Assembly (NCBI GenBank): GCA_903833055.1
Contig: CAILDU010000021.1
Location: forward strand, 1-46,923
Length of the DNA: 46,923 nucleotides
Direction: 5' to 3'
Source of the DNA: an uncultured Verrucomicrobia subdivision 3 bacterium
GTDB lineage: Bacteria; Verrucomicrobiota; Verrucomicrobiia; Limisphaerales; UBA11358
Each line of letters opens with the position of its first letter. The stretch's first letter is position 1. Below the pieces are notes generated by a model that made no database searches, had not been told where the DNA came from, and saw only the letters and a program-made list of their open reading frames with translations. Of the stretch, positions 1 through 6,877 are shown piece by piece. A program made the position numbers and the translations under genes.

Positions 1-74
1 ACGTTTTTTTCACCACGGTCCGCCTCCCGCAGGATGCGAATCTTGTCTTCCGTCGTATACCGTTTGCCTTTCAT
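1..74 (-). CDS. IS3-family transposase orfA, N-terminal fragment (partial at window edge)
   Basis: The first 24 codons of an IS3-type orfA start at ATG 74 and leave the window at base 1. The visible peptide begins MKGKRYTTEDKIRILREA, close to the start of the complete orfA at 366-635. OrfA proteins carry a helix-turn-helix that recognises the element ends and are joined to orfB by a -1 ribosomal frameshift to form the full transposase. Only the start of the helix-turn-helix is visible, so activity cannot be judged. Confidence 0.7.
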   Translation of the reverse strand, partial: MKGKRYTTEDKIRILREADRGEKN

Positions 75-139
75 CGTCTGGTCCTTTCTTGTGGCCCAGA
101 CTAACACATCAACTGGCCTGAAAAAGCCGAGTCACATCA
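1..139 (-). mobile_element. IS3-family element, copy A, left end only (runs off the window)
   Basis: This is the left-end segment of an IS3-family insertion sequence read on the minus strand. It begins at about 139 with TGATGTGACT and continues through a leader into the first gene, which runs off the left edge. The same leader and gene start recur in copy B, starting at 701 with TGACGTGACT, and the two align base for base for over 100 nt with scattered differences. Copy A lies inside the transposase gene of copy B, because the orfB reading frame of B is lost exactly where the end of A begins. The boundary is inferred from the alignment and could shift by a few bases. Confidence 0.75.
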
Positions 140-141
140 CA

Positions 142-384
142 ACCTTCCCGCCGCAGCAACGCCGCGATCCGCCGATATCCGTATCGAGAATGCTTCGCGG
201 ACAGTTCCAACAGCCGTTTCCTTAACTGCTCTTCTTTGGCTGTAGGTGGTCGCCCTTGATAGCGGAACGTCGAACGTGCCAGCTTCAATATCCGGCACGC
301 CACCCGTTGGGAACACGTCCCGTCCTTCACCAACTCCTGCGCCAACGCCCGGCGATGCGCCGGGCTCACAGCTTTTTTTCGCAT
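142..384 (-). pseudogene. IS3 transposase orfB, N-terminal fragment (interrupted)
   Basis: This holds the first 81 codons of an IS3-family orfB (MRKKAVSPAHRRALAQ...), ending in the conserved stretch SRYGYRRIAALLRREG that precedes the integrase core. After that Gly the frame enters the end of copy A and stops after ten foreign codons at 109. The DDE catalytic domain is missing, so this piece cannot transpose alone. It overlaps the end of orfA by 19 nt in the -1 frame, the usual IS3 layout. A full orfB would be roughly 280 residues. Confidence 0.8.
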
Positions 385-635
385 ACGGCCTCCAAGACCC
401 GGTTCTTCAGCAGCGACTCTGCCAGCATCTTCTTTAACTCGCTGTTCTCACGTTCCAACTCCTTGAGCCGGCGGGCCTCGTTGATCTCCATGTGCCCAAA
501 CTGCTTCTTCCACCGGTGGAAGCTCACCACCGAGAGGTTTTCATCCCGGCAGATGTCCTGGATGCTTTTTTCGCCACAATCCGCCGCCCGTAAGATGCGA
601 ATCTTGTCTTCCGTCGTGTATCGTTTGCCTTTCAT
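366..635 (-). CDS. IS3-family transposase orfA (complete)
   Basis: This complete orfA of 89 codons starts at ATG 635. It encodes an N-terminal helix-turn-helix (about residues 8-50, including the stretch SFHRWKKQFG) followed by a leucine-zipper-like coiled coil (about 54-85, ELERENSELKKML). Length and layout are typical for IS3-family OrfA, which binds the element ends and is fused to OrfB by programmed -1 frameshifting. A run of seven A residues followed by G (minus strand, 379-372) lies just before its stop and is the likely slippery site. OrfB of this copy is broken, so OrfA may now act only as a regulator. Confidence 0.85.
   Translation of the reverse strand: MKGKRYTTEDKIRILRAADCGEKSIQDICRDENLSVVSFHRWKKQFGHMEINEARRLKELERENSELKKMLAESLLKNRVLEAVCEKKL
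372..379 (-). other. Probable programmed -1 frameshift site of the IS3 element
   Basis: On the minus strand the sequence reads AAAAAAAG a few bases before the orfA stop and inside the orfA/orfB overlap. An A6G or A7G slippery run at this place is the classical frameshift signal of IS3 elements. The orfB frame is indeed -1 relative to orfA. No downstream stimulatory structure was verified. Confidence 0.6.
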
Positions 636-693
636 TCGTCTGGTCCTTTCTTGCGTCCCAGACTAACACATCAACTGGCCCGAAAAAGTGAAG

Positions 694-1035
694 TCACGTC
701 ACCATGTTTGCTGTGATTGGCTTCTCGCTTTTAACTTCCACGCCCTCAAACGGCGTGTTGGCCACGTCCACTTGAATGTCACCGATGGATGCCGACCTTA
801 AATCAGCAGTCGTGTGTCGCTCCAAATCCAACAGTGCTGCGCCATCGTAACGATTCACTTCCACAACCAGTCGCTGATAGATCGCATACAATGCGAGGAC
901 TGGCAGACGTGATTTGCCTTGCCCGGAACTTTCTGAAAAGTGTCGTTCAAAAAACAAACTGACAGTCGAGGGATGGTTTGTTGATAGATTTGTTCTCTTT
1001 ATTTCACGCGTCACTTGCCTTTTTGTCGTCGTCAT
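694..1035 (-). pseudogene. SacI-like type II restriction endonuclease, truncated by an insertion sequence
   Basis: About 111 native codons from ATG 1035, then two codons and the stop that come from the insertion-sequence end (native sequence ends near 702). The visible part contains SRLPVLALYAIYQ, then SIGDIQV followed about 15 residues later by EGVEVKSEKPI. The Asp...Glu-Val-Lys spacing fits a PD-(D/E)XK nuclease core. The pattern resembles the SacI restriction-endonuclease family, assigned from memory and not searched. Family members I know of are roughly 350 residues, so most of the C-terminal part is gone. The gene follows a nuclease-like gene and a methyltransferase remnant on the same strand, which fits a dead restriction-modification operon. 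Confidence 0.55.
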
Positions 1036-1081
1036 GTCGTGAAATTGGTTCGCTTTGGTTGTTTGTGACAGCTTTGTGGCT

Positions 1082-1606
1082 CTAATATCCGATCAGAACT
1101 ATTCCTTTCAATGGCAGTGCAAGACGGTTGCTGATGTAAAGGGTTTCCAAAAAAGTATGGACCCTTTGGAAATCATCGCTTTCGAGGTAGCTATTCCGAA
1201 CGGCTAAAACAAGAAACTCAACACCGTGCATCATGCAAGCTTGAAAAATATCCTTTAGAAATTGGTAGTTCATCACAGCTCTGCCAGCTTCAACTTCGAT
1301 AACAATTTTTCCATCTTTACTCAACGCATCTGCGCCGAATGATTTGTCAATGTGGTTATTTAGACCGAAGAGAACAGGGACGGGAATTTTTTCGGCTTTT
1401 GATTTGCCAGTTTCCACTTTGCAACCGACTGCTTCAAAGTGTGGTCGTAAAATTTTAAGAACACCGTCACTGTTAAGTTTATTCCCGGACGATTTAATGT
1501 CTTCGTGGACGGTCTCGAAGCATTTAACAATAGATAAAAGCTCATCGGTTATGCCGACTGACCTCGGAAATAATTGGTAGCGAAGTGTTGTTGTTTTTTC
1601 CTTCAT
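1082..1606 (-). CDS. Nuclease-like hypothetical protein of a restriction-modification locus
   Basis: A 174-codon gene. I chose ATG 1606 because it overlaps the stop of the upstream methyltransferase remnant as ATGA, a common sign of coupled translation. An upstream start at 1633 is possible. The middle of the protein reads SFGADALSKDGKIVIEVEAG, where Asp and Glu-x-Glu could form a degenerate PD-(D/E)XK metal site. The C-terminal half (NYQFLKDIFQACM, ending LPLKGIVLIGY) looks well conserved but I cannot name the family with certainty. It lies between a cytosine methyltransferase remnant and a truncated SacI-like endonuclease, so it probably belonged to that restriction system. It appears intact although both neighbours are broken. 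Confidence 0.6.
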   Translation of the reverse strand: MKEKTTTLRYQLFPRSVGITDELLSIVKCFETVHEDIKSSGNKLNSDGVLKILRPHFEAVGCKVETGKSKAEKIPVPVLFGLNNHIDKSFGADALSKDGKIVIEVEAGRAVMNYQFLKDIFQACMMHGVEFLVLAVRNSYLESDDFQRVHTFLETLYISNRLALPLKGIVLIGY

Positions 1607-1728
1607 GTTAAAGCTGGAGTAATTTCGACACAAGCCACCGCCTCGAAACCCGCCTGATGAAAACCAATATCCAGTCCACCACCGCCTGTGAATAGACTCA
1701 AAACTTTGATTGTCTTTTGACGCGCCAT
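1603..1728 (-). pseudogene. DNA (cytosine-5) methyltransferase remnant with large internal deletion
   Basis: Only 41 codons from ATG 1728. It encodes the N-terminus of a C5-cytosine methyltransferase, KVLSLFTGGGGLDIGFHQAG, which is motif I (the S-adenosylmethionine-binding loop) and the start of the Rossmann fold. Immediately after ACVEI the sequence ends TPALT and stop. The catalytic Pro-Cys motif and all later motifs are missing. The stop still overlaps the next start as ATGA, so the last few codons may be the original C-terminus. That would mean an in-frame internal deletion of roughly 300 codons, which is an inference. The product cannot methylate DNA. Confidence 0.7.
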
Positions 1729-1949
1729 GACGAACGAAGTGTGCGTCGTAAATTTATCAGCGTCAATCCGCGTTCGCCACCAGTAAAAATGAGCGCCCAT
1801 CGTTTGATTTGTTGGTTTTCAAGCAAGTCAAACCATAGTTATTCACAATTAGTAGCGGCACAACGCGGCTTGCGCACAACATATTGTGGTTTTCTCTTTA
1901 CACGAACCGTCAGCTTTGGTTGGCTAGTCCCAACAATTTTACACGAACC

Positions 1950-4900
1950 ATGTATCTTAAAAATCTCACGGTTTTCGGCTTCAAATCCTTTGCGGACAAG
2001 ACGGCGCTGAACTTTCAACCCGGCGTCACCGCCATCGTCGGCCCGAACGGCTGCGGCAAGTCCAACGTCTCGGACGCGATCCGCTGGGTGCTCGGCGAGC
2101 AGTCGGCGAAAGCTCTGCGCGGCGGCGAAATGGCCGATGTGATTTTCAACGGCACGGACGGACGCAAACCGATGGGCATGGGCGAAGTCTCGCTCACGCT
2201 CGGCGGCGTGGACGGCGAAAATCTTCGCGCGGCCGGCGTGGAAGTTGCCTACGACGAAGTGACGCTGACGCGCCGGATTTTCCGCGACGGCGGCAGCGAA
2301 TATTTTTTGAATCGCACGCCGTGCCGGTTGAAGGACATCCAGCAGTTGTTCATGGGCACGGGGGTCGGGCGCACGAGTTACAGCATCTTGGCGCAGGGTC
2401 ACATCACGCAGATTCTTTCCAGCAAGCCGGAAGACCGCCGGATGATTTTCGAGGAAGCCGCCGGCATCACGAAATTCAAGTCGCAGAAAAAAGAATCGCT
2501 GCGCAAACTGGAATACACCGAGCAAAATTTGTTACGCATCGCCGACACCATCAAGGAAGTGAAACGGCAAATCGGTTCGCTTCAGCGCCAGGCTGGCAAG
2601 GCGCGCCGCTACAAACAGATTTCGCAGGAGTTGCAGCATCTTGAAACGCAGTTGGCACGGCATCAGTTTGATATTTTGCAGGGTGAGATTTCCGAACGCC
2701 AGAATCTGGTCGAAAATTTGCGGAACGAAGTTGAGGCTGGCTCGAACGATGTGCTGCGTTTCGAAAATGAAATTTCTAAACTGCGCGAGTTGCTCTCCGA
2801 ACTGGAGCATGAAGTCGCGGCGCAGCAGCAGCGCGGATTAGAATTGAAGGCTGAAATTGATCGCAACGAAAGCCGCATTCAATTCAATGGCGAACGGCTT
2901 GCGGAAATCGAATCACAAAACGCCAAAGCGCTCGCGGAAATCGCGCAAGCGGAGGAGCGCTGCCACGCGGCCTCGGGTGAATTGATTTCCATCACGGAGC
3001 GGCTCGCGGTTGCCGAAGCTGCGTTGGAGCAACATCGTGAGAGTTTGCAGGCCAAGCGCGAAGGCTTGCAGCAAATCGAAAACAGTCAGCGTGAAAATCA
3101 GGAGCGTTTTCGGCAGGCACAGGCCACGGCGTTTGCGGCGGCGCAGGATTTATCGCGTCTCCGCAACGAAATCACCGCGCTCGATCTGCAAAAGCAGGGC
3201 AACTTGGTGCGCCTTGAAAAATTATCAGCGGAAAAAATCCAGTTAGAGGTGGAACGCACCGGATTGGATGTGCGCTTGCAGGAATTCACGGCCAGCGTCG
3301 AAGTGGAAAAGCTGAACGTTGCCACGACACGCGGTTCCGTTGAGCAACGTCAGAATCGTTTGCGCGAATTACAGGTGGAATTGCAGACGGCCTCAACCGA
3401 GCAGGATAAATTTTTGCACCAGCAATCAGACAAACGTTCGCGCCTCACGGTTTTGGAGCAGTTGGAAGGTTCGCACGAAGGCTTCGATGCGGGCGCGGTG
3501 GCCGCGTTGCGCCAATCACGTTCGGTCATCGGCTCGCTCGCGGATCGAATTCGCGTGCCGGATCAGTTTGTCACCGCCGTGGAGAATGCCCTCGGCCATA
3601 ATCTTCAGTTAATTCTCACCGAACAGCCGGCAAGCGCGCAGGAAATTCTGGCCGAACTCACGACCAACAAGTCCGGGCGCGCGAGCATCGCGGCGCTCGC
3701 CATTCAACAGTATCAGGACGAAAAGCAACTGGCCTTCGCCGGTGAAATGTCGCCCGCGGATAAAAATGCGGCGCCGGAAATGTTGCCGACGGGGAAGATT
3801 GTCCACGCGATGAGCGTGATTCACGCGGAACCGCAGGTGGAAGCACTTTTGAAATCGCTGCTTGGTCGCACGTTCATCGCGGCGGATTTGCCGACGGCGA
3901 CGGCGCAAATTCAGAACGGCCACGCGGGTTGCGATTTCGTGACGATGAGCGGCGAATTGCTGAACCGTCACGGTATTTACACGGGCGGTTATTTGAACAA
4001 GGGCAGCAATGGCAAAGCGCCGTCGTCCATTCTTGGTCGTAAGAATCAAATCACGGAACTGCAAGCGGAGTTAAACGAACTTCAACAGCTCGTCGAAGGC
4101 GCGAGCCAGAAGCGCGGCGAATTGTTGAGCGAGCAAACGGAATTGCAAGCGTCGTTGCAACAAGCGCAGACGGAGTTGCGCGTGCAGGAAGTGGCCATCG
4201 CCACGCGCGAAGGCGAGTTCAAGGCGTTGCAAAATTCGAATCGTCTGCTGCACCAGAAGATTGAGACGGTGGTCTTCGAGGTGCAAAGTTTGGCGGCGCA
4301 GGAGGCCGAAGGTTTGCAGAAGCGCGAGGCGCTCACCGCTCGGTTGAACGAACTTGAAGTGCGGGAACGCAGCGCGCAAGAACAAGTGCTCACGCTGACT
4401 ACGGAGTTGGAAAATTTACGCCAGCAACGCGACGCGGCGAATGCGGCGTTAACGGAAAGCAAAGTTGCGCTCGCCTCGGACGAACAGCTCGCGTCGTCGT
4501 TCAAACTGCAACTTACCTCGCTGGAACAGCGCATCCGCGAGTTATCCCAGATTGTGGAATTGCGTAAGAACGAGTGCTCCTCGTTTATTGTCCGGCAGGA
4601 GCAGGCGCAGACGGAGATTCAGGAATCGCGCAGTCAGATTGAGCGTTTGCAGCATGAGCGCACGCAGGTCAATGAGCAGGCGGCGGAACTGATCGGTCGC
4701 AAAAACGCGCAGGATGGCGAGATTGGGACGCGCGAAGAGAACTTGCGTTCGCAACGTAGTCGGTTGACGGAGTTGCAAAATTTGCGCGGCGGAATTGAAA
4801 TTGAGTTGGCGCAGAAAAATATGTCGGTGCAAAACCTGCGCGAAAAAGTTCAGCAGAAATATCATTTGAACCTCGACGACATTCGCAGCGAGTGCATCAC

Positions 4901-5678
4901 GATTACGCACGCCGATGAAGGGCCGGCGAAGATTGAGACGCTCACGCCGGAGCAAATGGCCGAGAGTGGCGCGGGCACGGATTGGAATTTGGTGTCGCAA
5001 CAAGTGGCCGAGCTGCAACAAAAAATTGATGAGATGGGGCCGGTCAATCTCGTGGCCATCGAGGAATACGAAGAGACCGAGCAGCGCCATCAATTCCTCA
5101 CCACGCAGCATGACGATTTGGTGAACGCGAAAACGCAATTGCTTGAAGTCATCAATCGCATCAATACGCAAACGCGTCAGATGTTCTTGGAAACCTTCGA
5201 GAAGATTCGCGACAATTTCCGCGCGATGTTTGTGGATGTGTTTGGCGGCGGTAAGGCGGACCTGATTCTTTCCGACGAAAATGATGTGTTGGAATCCGGC
5301 ATCGAGATTGTCGCGCGTCCGCCGGGGAAACAGTTGCAAAGTATTTCGCTGTTGTCCGGCGGCGAACAGACCATGGTCGCCGTTTCACTGCTGTTCTCAA
5401 TTTATCAGGTGAAGCCGAGTCCGTTCTGCGTGCTGGACGAATTGGACGCGCCGCTGGACGAGTCCAACGTCATTCGCTTCGTCAAAATTTTGCAGCGGTT
5501 CATCGCGCATTCGCAGTTCATCATCATCACGCACAACAAGCGCACCATCGGCATGGCGGATGTGCTTTACGGCGTGACGATGCAGGAACACGGCATCAGC
5601 AAAATCGTCAGCGTGAAATTCCACAAGGCGGACGAAACCCCGCAGTTGACGAAAAGTCTAGAGACGGCGGTGGCGTAA
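1950..5678 (+). CDS. smc: Chromosome segregation protein SMC
   Basis: A 1242-residue structural-maintenance-of-chromosomes ATPase that compacts and segregates the chromosome with ScpA/ScpB. ATG 1950 gives the canonical start MYLKNLTVFGFKSFADK; the frame is open further upstream but that is not family-like. Walker A (GPNGCGKS) is at residues 31-38. Two long Gln/Glu-rich coiled coils (about 170-500 and 700-1000) flank a hinge (about 505-690, GFDAGAVAALRQ, GYLNKG). The C-terminal head has the ABC signature LSGGEQ (about 1135-1140) and Walker B with D-loop CVLDELDAPLDE (about 1160-1171). Length is normal. It is divergent from the restriction remnant and is followed directly by the 21-bp repeat array. 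No scpA or scpB is nearby; parB, which loads SMC in many bacteria, is about 35 kb away. Confidence 0.97.
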   Translation: MYLKNLTVFGFKSFADKTALNFQPGVTAIVGPNGCGKSNVSDAIRWVLGEQSAKALRGGEMADVIFNGTDGRKPMGMGEVSLTLGGVDGENLRAAGVEVAYDEVTLTRRIFRDGGSEYFLNRTPCRLKDIQQLFMGTGVGRTSYSILAQGHITQILSSKPEDRRMIFEEAAGITKFKSQKKESLRKLEYTEQNLLRIADTIKEVKRQIGSLQRQAGKARRYKQISQELQHLETQLARHQFDILQGEISERQNLVENLRNEVEAGSNDVLRFENEISKLRELLSELEHEVAAQQQRGLELKAEIDRNESRIQFNGERLAEIESQNAKALAEIAQAEERCHAASGELISITERLAVAEAALEQHRESLQAKREGLQQIENSQRENQERFRQAQATAFAAAQDLSRLRNEITALDLQKQGNLVRLEKLSAEKIQLEVERTGLDVRLQEFTASVEVEKLNVATTRGSVEQRQNRLRELQVELQTASTEQDKFLHQQSDKRSRLTVLEQLEGSHEGFDAGAVAALRQSRSVIGSLADRIRVPDQFVTAVENALGHNLQLILTEQPASAQEILAELTTNKSGRASIAALAIQQYQDEKQLAFAGEMSPADKNAAPEMLPTGKIVHAMSVIHAEPQVEALLKSLLGRTFIAADLPTATAQIQNGHAGCDFVTMSGELLNRHGIYTGGYLNKGSNGKAPSSILGRKNQITELQAELNELQQLVEGASQKRGELLSEQTELQASLQQAQTELRVQEVAIATREGEFKALQNSNRLLHQKIETVVFEVQSLAAQEAEGLQKREALTARLNELEVRERSAQEQVLTLTTELENLRQQRDAANAALTESKVALASDEQLASSFKLQLTSLEQRIRELSQIVELRKNECSSFIVRQEQAQTEIQESRSQIERLQHERTQVNEQAAELIGRKNAQDGEIGTREENLRSQRSRLTELQNLRGGIEIELAQKNMSVQNLREKVQQKYHLNLDDIRSECITITHADEGPAKIETLTPEQMAESGAGTDWNLVSQQVAELQQKIDEMGPVNLVAIEEYEETEQRHQFLTTQHDDLVNAKTQLLEVINRINTQTRQMFLETFEKIRDNFRAMFVDVFGGGKADLILSDENDVLESGIEIVARPPGKQLQSISLLSGGEQTMVAVSLLFSIYQVKPSPFCVLDELDAPLDESNVIRFVKILQRFIAHSQFIIITHNKRTIGMADVLYGVTMQEHGISKIVSVKFHKADETPQLTKSLETAVA

Positions 5679-5680
5679 GT

Positions 5681-5995
5681 TTTCCAGATTGGATAAGATA
5701 ATTTCCTGACTTAAAAAATTGTTTTCTTAACCTAGAAAAGCATTTTTTACGTCTGAAAATTGATTTTCTACGTCTACAAGAAGAAGTTTTACGTCTAAAA
5801 ATTCAATTTTTACGTCTGTAAGCAGAAGTTTTACGTCTGAAAATTATTCTTTTACGCCTACGAGAAGAAGTTTTACGTCTGCAAAAAGGTTTTTCACGTC
5901 TAAAACATGATTTCCTAGACCTATAAAACGAATTTCTACGTCTAAAAAATCATTTTCTACGTCAAGATTGCGGCTTTCCAGACTGCAAAAATGTT
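5681..5995. repeat. Array of about 15 degenerate units with an exact 21-bp period
   Basis: Starting two bases after the smc stop, the sequence can be cut into consecutive 21-bp units with no insertion or deletion (starts at 5681, 5702, 5723 and so on to 5975). The core TTTTACGTCT or a close variant recurs at 5749, 5770, 5791, 5812, 5833, 5854, 5875, 5896, 5938 and 5959, always 21 apart, with degenerate forms at 5917 and 5980 and at the left end. Each unit begins with a T-tract and carries an A-rich stretch about 10 bp later. Between 5765 and 5890 a 42-bp higher-order repeat occurs three times, marked by an AGAAGAA-like stretch before GTTTTACGTCT. There are no spacers of the kind seen in a CRISPR. 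Function is unknown. Confidence 0.93.
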
Positions 5996-6247
5996 TTCAA
6001 GCGCCTTGAAAACAGTGATTTAGTCCCAAAGCCGGGCTTTTCAGTGGCCTTTACCGCTGCCCTACGAGCAGAGTAATGCACGGTGGTATTCATAATTTTT
6101 TCCAAGCCCGTCAGGGCTGGCAGCTTGGTCGGATCATGCGCGCAAAAAATGGTCAGCGGCGTTGGAGTTGATGCTGCCGGGGAATGTGATGGCTCTCCGA
6201 CTTTTGCCCCAGCCGAGGGGCGGATGGCTGGTGACAAGCTGGTGGAT
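5996..6247. other. Gene-poor tail of the smc-lipoprotein intergenic region
   Basis: This follows the 21-bp array and ends at the stop of the lipoprotein gene. A minus-strand frame of 91 codons (6237-5962) crosses it and enters the array. Its composition (Ser, Pro, Thr and Arg rich, no recognisable domain) makes it a doubtful gene. Short hairpin-prone stretches such as AAGCCGGGCTT (6030-6040) and AGCCCGTCAGGGCT (6105-6118) are present; the second could help terminate transcription. I see no other structure. Confidence 0.4.
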
Positions 6248-6874
6248 CTAGTTTATTGCCGGCCCGTTTGTGGTCAGCGTGCCCGCCTTGTCAGACACGC
6301 CATCAGTGGGCGGCACGATGGGTTGAACCGCGGTTGAAGCGGTGCGACTTTCCATTTCGGGAATCACATAGGCATGGAACAAATGCCGCTGACCGTAGTT
6401 GGCGGTGTGCGCGTCGTTTTCCGCCGGCCGACTGGCGAAGGTGAAATTATCACCGCGCAACAAAGAGAAATGTTTCAGTTCAACCGTGCCGGGCTGCGCG
6501 TTGGTATAAACGTAGCCCTCAATCCGCACGAACTGATACGCGCCGTTTTTTTCCACGTTCTTCGGAATGTCGCGCGGGAGCAGCCAGTAATCGTGCCGCG
6601 TCTCGCTCCAATACTGTTTGAGCGCGGTCATGCCGGGCAGTTGACTGGTAAAGACGTAACCCTCCACGCGCACCAACTTATAGCCCTTGGCCACCGCGTC
6701 GGCTTCCCCTTGCGGCGTGGCGACGGTGTAGTTATCGCGGCCATCCCAGAATAGTTTCAGCGGCGCCAGCCGGTTCGTTGAGGTGATGGCCTGATTTTTT
6801 TTCGAGGCACAGCCAATCAATGAAAACAAAGCGATGCCCAGCAGCGCGGTGTGAAGGAATTGATGGTTTTTCAT
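6248..6874 (-). CDS. Lipoprotein with repeated DUF5648-like (lectin-like) motifs
   Basis: A 208-residue predicted lipoprotein. The N-terminus has a hydrophobic signal ending in the lipobox LIGC with Cys22, so it should be lipid-anchored. The body contains two clear repeats and a weaker third of about 45 residues. They share an aromatic start (LKLFWDGRDNYTVA; LKQYWSETRHDYWLL; LKHFSLLRGDNFTFA) and the first two have a later GY..VRVEGYVFT or QFVRIEGYVYT segment. This resembles the DUF5648 repeat found in cell-surface and sugar-binding proteins, assigned by eye. The Pro/Thr-rich C-terminus looks unstructured. It begins 3 bp after the DUF4139 gene on the same strand, so the two are probably co-transcribed. 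Precise role unknown. Confidence 0.75.
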   Translation of the reverse strand: MKNHQFLHTALLGIALFSLIGCASKKNQAITSTNRLAPLKLFWDGRDNYTVATPQGEADAVAKGYKLVRVEGYVFTSQLPGMTALKQYWSETRHDYWLLPRDIPKNVEKNGAYQFVRIEGYVYTNAQPGTVELKHFSLLRGDNFTFASRPAENDAHTANYGQRHLFHAYVIPEMESRTASTAVQPIVPPTDGVSDKAGTLTTNGPAIN

Positions 6875-6877
6875 AAG

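Larger units (their letters stand above)
140..701 (-). mobile_element. IS3-family element, copy B, interrupted by copy A
   Basis: This minus-strand IS3-family element has its left end at about 701, a complete orfA and the first 81 codons of orfB. It is then interrupted at about 140 by another copy of the same kind of element in the same orientation. The right part of the element, including the catalytic DDE region of orfB, is not in the window. Its left end has landed inside a restriction-endonuclease-like gene (694-1035) and truncates it. The ends start with TGA, in keeping with IS3-family termini. Confidence 0.75.

Noticed and set aside
1-701. One intact IS3 element
   Set aside because: The leader and orfA start occur twice and orfB is interrupted; neither copy is complete in the window.
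694-1035. Complete small gene of 113 codons
   Set aside because: Its last codons and stop come from the insertion-sequence end and the nuclease domain is cut after its core strand, so it is a truncated gene.
4542-5339. Minus-strand 265-codon frame inside smc
   Set aside because: Shadow of the smc coiled coil; Leu/Arg-rich without domains.
5681-5995. CRISPR array
   Set aside because: The units are 21 bp from start to start with no unique spacers of constant length and no cas genes; the repeat part is diverged and contiguous.
5962-6237. Minus-strand 91-codon frame overlapping the end of the 21-bp array
   Set aside because: No domain, signal peptide or ribosome binding site; low-complexity Ser/Pro/Arg composition, and its end lies in the repeat array.
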